Of a stretch of 64,000 nucleotides of DNA, positions 28,482 through 38,699 are shown piece by piece; within the stretch, counting starts at the first letter, position 1, and every line of letters starts with the position of its first letter. The stretch is from Archangium violaceum (lineage in GTDB: Bacteria > Myxococcota > Myxococcia > Myxococcales > Myxococcaceae): NCBI RefSeq assembly GCF_016859125.1, contig NZ_CP069338.1:6263501-6327500 (forward strand), written 5' to 3'. Position numbers and translations under genes: made by a program. The notes beneath the pieces were generated by a model. That model searched no databases. It saw only the letters and a list, made by a program, of their open reading frames with translations, and was not told where the DNA came from.

Positions 28482-29591
28482 TCAGCGACCCTTGCCGAGG
28501 AAATCCTTGATGGAGGCGTAGATGGCGTCCTTGTCGGCGATCTCGCTCAGGGCGACGTTGGTGGAATCCCCGATGGCCTCGCGCAGATCCTTGATGAACT
28601 GACCGCTGCCATAGGGGCTCTCCACCTGGCCGTAGGCGAACTGGTTGACGCTCGGGAGGATGTCCTCGCGGAGCATCTCGATGCACTGGCGCGTGTCGTC
28701 CGCGCTCCAGTTGTCGCCGTCCGAGAAGTGGAACGGATAGATGTTCCACGCGCTCTTCGGGTAGTCCGCCTTGATGATGTCGCGGCACAGCTTGTAGGCG
28801 CTGGAGATCATCGTGCCGCCGGACTCGCGGGTGTGGAAGAACGTATCCCGGTCCACCTCGCGCGCCACGGCGTCATGGATGATGTAGCGCGCCTCCAGGC
28901 CCTTGTACTGGTGGCGCAACCACGTATCGAGCCAGAAGCTCTCGATGCGGACGATCTCCTTCTGCTCGTCACCCATCGAGCCCGACACGTCCATCATGTA
29001 GATGATGACGGCGTTGGTCTCCGGCAGCTCCTGCAGCTTGTAGCTGCGGTAGCGACGGTCCTCGCGGGTGGGGATGATGATGGGCCGCGCGGGGTCGTAC
29101 GTCCCCATCGCGATCTGCCGCTTGAGCGCCTGTTTGTAGGTGCGCTTGAAGTGACGCAGGGACTCGGGACCGGTGGTGTTGACGCCGGTGTACTTGATCC
29201 GCTGTGTGACGATCTTCTCGTTGTGCCGGCGCTCGATGTTGGGGAGCTGGAGCTCCTCGCCGAGGATCTGAGCCAGCTCGTCCAGGGTGACATCGACCTC
29301 CAGGGAGTGGTCACCCTCTCCCTGGCCGGCCTGGTGCCCATCCCCGGGCTGTACGGCGCCCGGGGAGAGCTGCTGACCCACCTCTCCATCTCCCTGTCCG
29401 ACTCCGCCCTGCTCCTTGTGGCCGTACTTGAAGTGGGGAATGTCGATGAACGGGATGGGGATGGCGATGGTGTCCTTCCCCTTCTTGCCGATCATCTCCC
29501 CCTTCTGCACGTACTTGCGCAGGTTGGATTTGATCTTCCCGCGGACGATCTGTTTGAAGCGCGAGTGGTCTTGGTGGATCCGCAGTGACAC
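28482..29591 (-). CDS. yeaH: YeaH/YhbH (DUF444) VWA-like protein
   Basis: A 369-residue DUF444 protein. It begins at a GTG (29591) preceded by a purine-rich ribosome site. The N-terminus is [20 protein letters not shown], then a glycine/glutamine-rich linker, and then a VWA-like domain with [17 protein letters not shown] containing the DxSxS metal site and [16 protein letters not shown]. The family works with the PrkA kinase in the conserved three-gene stress operon. It sits 18 bp downstream of prkA and 30 bp upstream of spoVR. The length is slightly below the usual 390-430, within family range. Confidence 0.94.
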   Translation of the reverse strand: MSLRIHQDHSRFKQIVRGKIKSNLRKYVQKGEMIGKKGKDTIAIPIPFIDIPHFKYGHKEQGGVGQGDGEVGQQLSPGAVQPGDGHQAGQGEGDHSLEVDVTLDELAQILGEELQLPNIERRHNEKIVTQRIKYTGVNTTGPESLRHFKRTYKQALKRQIAMGTYDPARPIIIPTREDRRYRSYKLQELPETNAVIIYMMDVSGSMGDEQKEIVRIESFWLDTWLRHQYKGLEARYIIHDAVAREVDRDTFFHTRESGGTMISSAYKLCRDIIKADYPKSAWNIYPFHFSDGDNWSADDTRQCIEMLREDILPSVNQFAYGQVESPYGSGQFIKDLREAIGDSTNVALSEIADKDAIYASIKDFLGKGR

Positions 29592-29609
29592 GTCGTCCCC
29601 CTCTCGGGC

Positions 29610-31676
<2,067 letters not shown>

Positions 31677-31701
31677 GTTTCTCCCTCGGGCTTTTCGAGA
31701 A

Positions 31702-31732
31702 CGCGGAATTCGCGCCCTTGAAGGGCCAAAAA
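31702..31732 (-). promoter_or_regulatory. Possible sigma54-type element close to prkA
   Basis: On the minus strand TTGGCCCTTCAAGGGCGC has GG (31727-31726) and GC (31715-31714) separated by 10 bases, the spacing required for sigma54 promoters. It would start RNA about 26 bases before the ATG. The -12 block (GGGC instead of TTGC) is poor, and the core is also a GGCCCTT/AAGGGC palindrome. In enterobacteria the prkA homologue yeaG has sigma54 and sigmaS control; extending that here is inference. Confidence 0.25.
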
Positions 31733-31904
31733 GTGAACCTGGGGGGGTAAGGGGCCATTCCAAAGCCCACCCACGACGGGTCCCTGAACGACACGACCGA
31801 TCGACCTGCCCTTTTCGGGACCCCGCCGCGGGGTGGGACCGCGTGGCCAGCTCGTGTCGGAAGGGCTCGTCGCCGGTGCGATGGGCCCCGCCTCCACGGG
31901 GTGA

Positions 31905-31946
31905 AAAGGCACACTCCATTATAAGGGTGCCTTTGTTTTCGAGCAG
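31905..31946 (-). promoter_or_regulatory. Palindrome enclosing a consensus -10 box upstream of prkA
   Basis: AAAGGCAC (31905-31912) and GTGCCTTT (31927-31934) form a perfect 8-bp inverted repeat around 14 bases. On the minus strand the enclosed part contains TATAAT (31923-31918), a perfect -10 hexamer; the -35 at 17 bases (CTGCTC) is poor. It could be an activator- or repressor-controlled promoter for prkA with a leader of about 235 bases. Alternatively it is the terminator of the kinase gene ending at 32090. Confidence 0.45.
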
Positions 31947-32089
31947 GGGTGTTCCTACCGCTCGGTTATCAGTGAACGACAGTACGAGGGGATGAGCGGA
32001 AATTGGACGATCAACTGTGGGGTAGCGTACCCGCTTGCTCTACATGTCGGCGCGCTTTGGGCACTTCCCTCGAGGTCCGAAGTGTGCTG

Positions 32090-33340
32090 CTAGCTCCCCG
32101 GCGCGAGCGTCACCAGGTTGGAGAGGACGGTCAGGAGCTCGGAGGGCTCCACGGGCTTGGCCACGTGCATGTTGAAGCCGGCCGTCAGGGCGCGCGCCCG
32201 GTCCTCCACCCGGGCATAGGCCGTGAGCGCCACCGCTGGCACCCCACCTCCCTCCTCGGCCGAGAGCGCGCGCACCTGGGAGATGAGCCGGTACCCGTCC
32301 TCGCCGGGCATGCCGATGTCCGAGATGAGCAACTCGGGCCGGACCTCGCGCACGGCACGCAGGGCCTCGGCGGCGGAGGCGGCGGTGACGACGTGCGCCC
32401 CGTACTCCTCCAGCATCACCTTGAGCACCTCGCGGTTGTCGTCCTCGTCATCCACCACGAGGATGCGCCGCTCGACGAGCGCGGGGGGCTTGGGGGCCGA
32501 GAGGGCGGGGAGGGCCGGGAGCTTCCGGGCAGGGGAGGCCTCCGGCGCGGCCGGGCGGGGCTGGGCGGGCGGCAGGAGGACGCTGAAGGTGGCGCCCCGG
32601 CCGGGTCCCTCGCTAGTGGCCCGCACCGTGCCGCCGTGCTGCTCCACCAGGTGACGGACGATGGCCAGTCCCAGGCCCAGTCCTCCGTGCCGCCGGGTGG
32701 TGCCTCCCTCCAGTTGACGGAAGCGCTCGAAGATGTGTGGCAGGAAGTCCGCGGGAATCCCCGGTCCCTCGTCCTCCACCATCACCTCCACCATCACCTC
32801 CACCGAGGCCTCCACGCGCCGCAGCCGTACCCAGACGCGGCTGCCCCCGGGCGAGAACTTCACCGCGTTGGAGAGCAGGTTCCACACCACCTGCTGCAGC
32901 CGGCCCGGGTCCCCCAGGACCAGGTCCCCCTCGGCGTCCAGCTCCGCCAGCAGGTGGATGCCCTTCGCGTCCGCCGCGGGGCGCACCGACTCCATCGCCT
33001 CCCGGATGACCTCCGTCAGGTGTACCGGCCGCGTCTCCAACCGCAGCTTGCCGGAGATGATGCGGCTCACGTCCAGCAGATCCTCGATGAGCTGGGCCTG
33101 CACCTGGGCATTGCGGTCCACCGTCTCGAGCGCCCGGGCGTGCTTGTCGGGGGCGAGCCGCCCGCTGCGCAGCATCTTCACCCAGCCGATCATCGCGGTG
33201 AGGGGCGTGCGCAGCTCGTGGCTGACGGTGGCCAGGAAGCCGTCCTTGAGCCGGTTGGCCTCCTCGGCGCGCTGGCGCTCCGTCTGGGCCAGGGAGAAGA
33301 GCCGCGCGTTGTCGATGGCCATCGCCGCCCGGCGGGCCAC
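32090..33340 (-). CDS. Hybrid histidine kinase missing its sensor (HisKA-HATPase-receiver)
   Basis: A 416-residue hybrid kinase starting at a GTG. The first residues, VARRAAMAIDNARLF, are the final helix of a GAF domain, so the sensor part is missing and the similarity starts exactly at the open-frame start. Then come the H-box FLATVSHELRTPLTAMIGW, N-box QQVVWNLLSNAVKFSPGG, G-boxes DEGPGIP and HGGLGLGLAIVRHLV, a Pro/Ala linker, and a receiver domain with ILVVDDEDDN and the acceptor Asp in LLISDIGMPGEDG. All catalytic parts are intact. It follows the TPR lipoprotein gene by only 46 bp. It may be a decayed gene or a soluble kinase driven by other sensors (inference). Confidence 0.8.
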   Translation of the reverse strand: MARRAAMAIDNARLFSLAQTERQRAEEANRLKDGFLATVSHELRTPLTAMIGWVKMLRSGRLAPDKHARALETVDRNAQVQAQLIEDLLDVSRIISGKLRLETRPVHLTEVIREAMESVRPAADAKGIHLLAELDAEGDLVLGDPGRLQQVVWNLLSNAVKFSPGGSRVWVRLRRVEASVEVMVEVMVEDEGPGIPADFLPHIFERFRQLEGGTTRRHGGLGLGLAIVRHLVEQHGGTVRATSEGPGRGATFSVLLPPAQPRPAAPEASPARKLPALPALSAPKPPALVERRILVVDDEDDNREVLKVMLEEYGAHVVTAASAAEALRAVREVRPELLISDIGMPGEDGYRLISQVRALSAEEGGGVPAVALTAYARVEDRARALTAGFNMHVAKPVEPSELLTVLSNLVTLAPGS

Positions 33341-33386
33341 TGTGCCCTGGTGACGGCCCGGTCGGAGACTCCGGCGCGGCGGCCGA

Positions 33387-34280
33387 TTACCGCGAGAGCG
33401 CCTGCTGGTCCGCCAGGCGCCTGGCGCACTCGGACTTCATGTCCACGTAGTAGTCCTTGGCGGACAGGGAGATGGCCTTGGTGTACAGCTCCAGCGCCTC
33501 GGGGTACTTGCCCGTGGCGTCCAGCAGCACGGCCAGGTTGTAGAGGGCCGAGGCGTTCTGCGGGTTGCTCTGCACGTAGGACTCCATCTCCGTGATGGCG
33601 CGCGGCACGTTGCCCTCACGCGCCATGTCGATGATGGGCTCCTGCGCCTTGTCGTCCCCGTCCAGGCGGATGCTCTTCGTCACGTACGTGGGCGTGATGT
33701 CGCGCAGGAGCTGGCTCACGAGCGCGCGGGCCGCGTGGGTGATGGCCTCGTCCTTGTCCTCGCCCCGGCCGACCGTCTCGTACTCCTGCTCGGCCAGCAG
33801 CGCCTTGCCCGCGGTGTTGAAGGCCGTGACGCTCGCCACCGTCTTGGCCTCGTAGAACTTCACCTCGCGCTCGGTGACCCTGCCCTTGCTGTCCTTGTCC
33901 TTGATGATCTCCGTCTTCTTCTCGGCGTCCCAGTCATTGACGTCGATGCGGATGCCGATCTCGTCCTGCGTCTGGGCGGGGCCGGTGCCCGCGTTGATGA
34001 TCTGCACGGAGCGGCCGGCCACCTTCACGACGATGCCCTCGTCGGTGCGGTCCGCCACCTGGAAGTAGCCCCCGGTACGGGCCTGGCGCGTCAGCTCGTC
34101 GACGAGGAAGTCGCGGGCTCCCTTGCGGCCCTCCGTCTGGACCACCGTCAGACTCTTGGCGGCGCCCAGGTTCACCCGGGCCGGCTGCAGGACGTTGACC
34201 TTCAGGCTCGGGGCACAGCCCACCGCCAGGGTGGCGGCGAGCGCGAGCACGACGTGACGCAAGGAACGGGAAGCCAGCAT
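33387..34280 (-). CDS. Lipoprotein with C-terminal TPR repeats
   Basis: A 297-residue predicted lipoprotein. A signal peptide ends at lipobox LAVGC. Residues about 25-190 form a strand-rich domain with no family I recognise. Residues about 215-290 hold TPR-like helices (ASALYNLAVLLDATGKYPEA, LELYTKAISLSAKDYYVDMK). The ATG at 34280 is used since it yields the clean signal peptide. It is divergent from the glycosyltransferase gene. Likely faces the periplasm or outer membrane as a protein-interaction platform (inference). Confidence 0.78.
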   Translation of the reverse strand: MLASRSLRHVVLALAATLAVGCAPSLKVNVLQPARVNLGAAKSLTVVQTEGRKGARDFLVDELTRQARTGGYFQVADRTDEGIVVKVAGRSVQIINAGTGPAQTQDEIGIRIDVNDWDAEKKTEIIKDKDSKGRVTEREVKFYEAKTVASVTAFNTAGKALLAEQEYETVGRGEDKDEAITHAARALVSQLLRDITPTYVTKSIRLDGDDKAQEPIIDMAREGNVPRAITEMESYVQSNPQNASALYNLAVLLDATGKYPEALELYTKAISLSAKDYYVDMKSECARRLADQQALSR

Positions 34281-34440
34281 GTTTGGAATTTCCCCCTTTT
34301 TGGGACGGCCCGGAAAATGGGCTACACGAAGGCTAACATGCCTGCCTGTCACCCAGGCAACGGGGGAGGGTAGGGAAAGACCCTCCCATGAGGGATGCTT
34401 GCTTGGCTTTGGGCCGCGCCTGCGTATTCTCCGCGCCCCC

Positions 34441-36024
34441 ATGTCGTCCGCTTCGACCGCTCCCGCCTCTCCTCCGCGCCCGTCCGGTGCGATCCCCGCC
34501 CTCTCCGCCGTGCCAGAAGTGGCCTTGGAGCCCAACCCCCGGTTGTTGTGGATCCTGCTGCTCGCGGCGGCGCTGCTGCCGCGCCTGCTGCTGATGCCCT
34601 TCAACGAGAACTTCTACGGGGACGCGGTGGCGCGCACGGAGCTGGCCGAGCGCTGGGCACGCGCGCCGCACCTCATCACCTCGTATGGGGATGGGGCCTT
34701 CCAGTTCGGGCCGCTGCACCTCTATCTGGTGGGCCTGGCGTTGAAGGTGGTGCCGGACAAGGCGCTCGCGGGCCGGCTGGTGAGCCTGTTGTTCGGTGTG
34801 TTGGCGGTGTTGCCGCTCTACTCGCTCACCCGGCGCCTCTTCGGCTGGCGCGCCGGAGTATGGGCCTGCCTGGGTTTCTCCGTCTGGGGCATGCACCTGC
34901 AGATGTCCACGACGGCGGCCAGCGAGGCGCTCTCGCTCTTCCTCATGCTGTGGGTGTTCGCGCTCGTGGCGGAGGGGTTGGACGAGAACCGCCTGGGGCC
35001 CCTCTTCGGGGCGGGGCTGGTGCTCAACCTGGCGTGCGCCACGCGCTACGACGCGTGGATGTACATGCCGCTGCTGTGCGTGGCGCTGTTGTTCTGGGGC
35101 GAGGACCGGGTGGCCGGCTTCACCCGCGCCGTGAGCTTCGGCCTCTTGTGCCTGCCCTTCCCGCTGTTGTGGATGCAGGGCAACGAGATGGCGCACGGGG
35201 ATCCGTTCTTCCCCGTCACCGCGGTGGAGCAATTCCACGCGGACTGGACGCGCGAGGGCATCGCCCGGGTGGGCGCGTGGCGCTACCGGCTGGAGAGCCT
35301 GGGCTTCTGGCCCGGGGTGGCGCTGCTCACGCTGTCGCCGGGCGTGGCGCTGCTGGGCATGGTGGGCATGTGGCGCTCGTGGCGGCAGCGGCCGGACGTG
35401 CGCTGGCTGGTGCTCGCCGCGGCGGTGCCCACCGCGTACTTCACCTTCCGGGCCTCGGTGCTGTTGAACTTCCAGCCCCTGGGTCGCTTCACGGTGACGC
35501 AGCTGGTGCTGCTGCTGCCCTTCGTGGTGCCGGGCCTCGAGGCGATTCGCGGGGCCGGGGCGCGCAAGGCCGTGGCCGGGCTGTGCTCGGTGCTGGCGGT
35601 GGCCGTGCCGGTGGCCATGGGCCTCTACACCTTCCGCGCCGATGGCGGCATGCGCGACAGCCTCCGTCCGGTGAGCCCCACCTCCACCAACCCGGTGCCG
35701 CTGATGCAGGTGGCCCGCTTCCTCAGGGACGAGGTCGCTCCCAGGGGCGGCGCCGCCGTGCTCGACATGGATCCGGGCTACCTGGATCTCCAGCTCGCCT
35801 TCTTCTCCGGGCTGCCGGACGAGCGGCTCGCCCGCGTGCGCTGGGAGACCTTCCGCAAGCACCTGCGCGAGGCCCGGCCGGAGTACCTCGTGCGCTTCGA
35901 CGGCGGCTCGCTGGTGAAGGACCCGGGGGTGACGCTGGAGGGCCGCACGCTGACGCTCGACGGCGTGGCGTACCAGGAGCTCGACGGCTTCTCCGCGCCG
36001 CTGCACGTCTATCAGCGCCGCTGA
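34441..36024 (+). CDS. Polytopic membrane glycosyltransferase (GT39/ArnT-like)
   Basis: A 527-residue membrane protein with about ten hydrophobic segments. The first luminal/periplasmic loop after helix 1 reads MPFNENFYGDAVARTELAERW, where an acidic residue in this place is the usual catalytic position of GT-C enzymes. The topology and length match the PMT/ArnT superfamily, which uses lipid-phosphate-linked sugars. The C-terminal 150 residues form a soluble domain (VLDMDPGYLDLQLAFFSGLP). The acceptor is unknown. It starts at ATG 34441, 160 bp from the divergent lipoprotein gene. Confidence 0.8.
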   Translation: MSSASTAPASPPRPSGAIPALSAVPEVALEPNPRLLWILLLAAALLPRLLLMPFNENFYGDAVARTELAERWARAPHLITSYGDGAFQFGPLHLYLVGLALKVVPDKALAGRLVSLLFGVLAVLPLYSLTRRLFGWRAGVWACLGFSVWGMHLQMSTTAASEALSLFLMLWVFALVAEGLDENRLGPLFGAGLVLNLACATRYDAWMYMPLLCVALLFWGEDRVAGFTRAVSFGLLCLPFPLLWMQGNEMAHGDPFFPVTAVEQFHADWTREGIARVGAWRYRLESLGFWPGVALLTLSPGVALLGMVGMWRSWRQRPDVRWLVLAAAVPTAYFTFRASVLLNFQPLGRFTVTQLVLLLPFVVPGLEAIRGAGARKAVAGLCSVLAVAVPVAMGLYTFRADGGMRDSLRPVSPTSTNPVPLMQVARFLRDEVAPRGGAAVLDMDPGYLDLQLAFFSGLPDERLARVRWETFRKHLREARPEYLVRFDGGSLVKDPGVTLEGRTLTLDGVAYQELDGFSAPLHVYQRR

Positions 36025-36217
36025 GGCGGGCGGGGCCGCGGGGGGGCCACCCGTCCTCCACCACGGTTGGCCAGGTGACAGACACCTGGCGCCTGGCTGC
36101 CTCCTGGTGGGGCTGCCGTGAGGAAGGCATGGCCGGAGCCCGTGTGTTCGTGCGACAACGCGAGACGCCGGGTTCTGGAATCCTCCAGCACGAGCACCCT
36201 TCACGAACACCCAGGCC

Positions 36218-38695
36218 ATGACGTCCGCCGCACTGCTTCCCGAGCCGGCATCCCCCTCTGCTCAGGCGATCATCCTGGTCGTGGATGACAGCCCCAACCA
36301 GCTCGTCGCCATCCAGGCCCTCCTCGCGCCCCTGGGCCAGCGGGTGGTGACGGCGTCGTCGGGTGGGGATGCCCTGCGGCTGTTGCTCGAGATGGACTGT
36401 GCCGTCGTCCTGCTGGACGTGCACCTGACGGACATCGACGGCTTCGAGGTGGCGCGCTTCATGCGCGAGCGGGAGCGGACGTGCCGCACGCCCATCATCT
36501 TCATCTCCGGGCTGACGGCCGACGCGCACTTCACCACCCGTGGATACTCCATGGGCGCGGTGGACTTCCTCTTCAAGCCGTTCGACCCGCGGGTGCTGCG
36601 CGCCAAGGTGGAGGTGTTCGTCGAGCTGTACCTGCACCGCGAGCGGCTCAAGCTCCAGGCGGAGCGCGAGAAGGCCGAGTCCGAGCGCCTGCGGTTGTTG
36701 AACCTGCTGACGCAGACGCCGGCGGCCATCGCCATCACCCGGGGGATGGACTTCGTCTTCGAGTTCGCCAACCCGCTCTACCAGCGGGTGGTCGGCCGTC
36801 CCGTGCCCCTGGGCAGGCCCCTGCGCGAGGTGTTGCCGGAGGTCGTCTCGCAGCCGGGGGTGATGGAGGCGCTCCGGCAGGCGATGCGCACCGGCGAGCC
36901 CTTCAGCGGTCGCGAGTTCCCGGTGTCGCTCGGCCGGCACGGCAACGGCGTCCTGGAGGAGGCCTTCTTCGACCTCGTCTACCAGCCGCTCCGGGACGAG
37001 CAGGGCCAGGTGGAGTGGCTGCTCACCCACGCGGTGGAGGTGACGGCGCAGGTCCGCGCGCGCCGCAAGCTCGAGGAGCGTGAGCAGGCGCTGCGCGAGA
37101 GCGAGGGCCGCTTCCGGTTGATGGCGGAGGCCGGCGAGCTGCTCTCCACCCTGGAGGATCGCACCGTCCTGCAGCGGCTGGCCGAGCTGGTCGTGCCGCG
37201 CCTGGCGGACTGGGCGGCGGTGGATCTGCTCTCCGAGACGGGCGCGGTGGAGCGGGTGGCCGCGGTGCACAGCGAGCCGGAGAAGGCGGCTCTCGCCTTC
37301 GAGATCGCCCGCCGCTGGCCCATCGACCGGACCTCCCACGAGGGAATCGGCCGGGTGCTGCGCACGGGCGAGCCCCTCCTGCTCGAGCACATGCCGGACG
37401 AGCTGTTGCGCCGTCTGGCGCGCGGCGAGGAGCACCTCCGCCTGGCCCGGACGCTGGGGTTCAAGTCGTCGGTGTGTCTGCCCCTCGTGGCGCGCGGACG
37501 GGTGTTGGGGGCCCTCACCCTGGTCCACGCCGAGAGCGGCCGGCGCTTCAGTGAGAGGGATCTGCTCCTGGCCCAGGAGCTGGCCCGGCGCGCGGGGCTC
37601 GCGGTGGACAACGCGCTGCTGTACCGCGAGGCGCGCGAGGCCCAGGGGCGTGCTTCCCGGCTCCAGGCGGTGGCGGCGGCGCTGTCCCGGGCCGCGACTC
37701 CCGCGGAGGTCGCTCGCGTCATCCTCACCGAGGGGCTCCGGCAGGTGGGCACCCACGCGGGTATCGTCTATCTGCGTGAGCCCGAGGGCTCCCTCCGCGT
37801 GCTCCACGACGTGGGCTACTCCAGGGAGCTCGTCCGCCGCGTGCGCCACCTCTCCGCCGGGGACCGGATGCCCCAGCTCGACGCGGTGCGCACCGGGGAG
37901 GCCCGTTGGTTCTCCTCCACCGAGGAGCTCCTGGCGGACTACCCGCAGATGTCCACCCTGCTGTCCACCTTCGAGGCCCGTGTCGCGCTGCCCCTGCGGG
38001 TCGAGGGGAACAGCCTGGGCTGCTTGTGGTTGTCCTTCCAGGACAGGCGGCCCTTCTCGCCCGAGGAGCGGGACTTCCTCACCGCCCTGGCGCAGCTGTG
38101 CTCCCAGGCACTCGAGCGCGCGCGGTTGCTCGCGGTGGCGCGCGAGCAGACGGAGCACATGCGGCTGCTGGCCGACGCCGTCAAGGCCTTCGCGGAGGCT
38201 GGAGGAGACGTGGAGGCGTCCGCGCGGGCCCTGGTGCGGCGCGTGTCGGAGTCGTTCGGGGACGCCTGTGCCCTGCTGCTGCGCGACGAGGTCTCGGGGA
38301 GCGTGACGTTCTCCGCCATGTACCACCCGGATCCCTGGGCCCGCGCGCTCCTCCAGGAGACGATCCGCGGCACCTACGAGCGGGAGGAGGGGCCGGCCGT
38401 GCGCGTGCTGCACACCGGCCAGCCGCTGCGGGTGTCGCGCGTTCCCCAGGAAGGGCTGCTCGAGTCGCTGGCGCCCCAGGTGCGTCCCTTCGTCGAGTGC
38501 TTCGGCCTGCACGGCATCCTGATCGTCCCCTTGCGCGCGCAGGGGCAGATCCTCGGTACCCTGGGCGTGTTCCGCTCGCGGCCGGATCTGCCCTACACCC
38601 CGGAGGAGCAGGCGTTGCTGCAGGAGCTGGCCGACCGCGCCGGCCTGGTGGTGTCCAACGCGCGGCTGCGCGCGCGGGCGAACGCCACCTGGTAG
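36218..38695 (+). CDS. Receiver-PAS-GAF-GAF-GAF sensor protein lacking a kinase domain
   Basis: An 825-residue signalling protein. Residues about 15-140 are a receiver domain (IILVVDDSPNQLVA, acceptor Asp in AVVLLDVHLTDIDGFEV, Lys in FLFKPFDPRVL). A short coiled coil leads to a PAS domain (about 165-290; FVFEFANPLYQRVVG), followed by three GAF domains (about 300-470, 480-645, 645-820), each ending in a GLAVDNALLY-like helix. The sequence stops at NARLRARANATW, right where a histidine-kinase core normally begins, and only 4 bp from the convergent kinase gene. Either the output module has been lost or the protein works as a response regulator with sensory input (inference). Confidence 0.8.
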   Translation: MTSAALLPEPASPSAQAIILVVDDSPNQLVAIQALLAPLGQRVVTASSGGDALRLLLEMDCAVVLLDVHLTDIDGFEVARFMRERERTCRTPIIFISGLTADAHFTTRGYSMGAVDFLFKPFDPRVLRAKVEVFVELYLHRERLKLQAEREKAESERLRLLNLLTQTPAAIAITRGMDFVFEFANPLYQRVVGRPVPLGRPLREVLPEVVSQPGVMEALRQAMRTGEPFSGREFPVSLGRHGNGVLEEAFFDLVYQPLRDEQGQVEWLLTHAVEVTAQVRARRKLEEREQALRESEGRFRLMAEAGELLSTLEDRTVLQRLAELVVPRLADWAAVDLLSETGAVERVAAVHSEPEKAALAFEIARRWPIDRTSHEGIGRVLRTGEPLLLEHMPDELLRRLARGEEHLRLARTLGFKSSVCLPLVARGRVLGALTLVHAESGRRFSERDLLLAQELARRAGLAVDNALLYREAREAQGRASRLQAVAAALSRAATPAEVARVILTEGLRQVGTHAGIVYLREPEGSLRVLHDVGYSRELVRRVRHLSAGDRMPQLDAVRTGEARWFSSTEELLADYPQMSTLLSTFEARVALPLRVEGNSLGCLWLSFQDRRPFSPEERDFLTALAQLCSQALERARLLAVAREQTEHMRLLADAVKAFAEAGGDVEASARALVRRVSESFGDACALLLRDEVSGSVTFSAMYHPDPWARALLQETIRGTYEREEGPAVRVLHTGQPLRVSRVPQEGLLESLAPQVRPFVECFGLHGILIVPLRAQGQILGTLGVFRSRPDLPYTPEEQALLQELADRAGLVVSNARLRARANATW

Positions 38696-38699
38696 TCGC

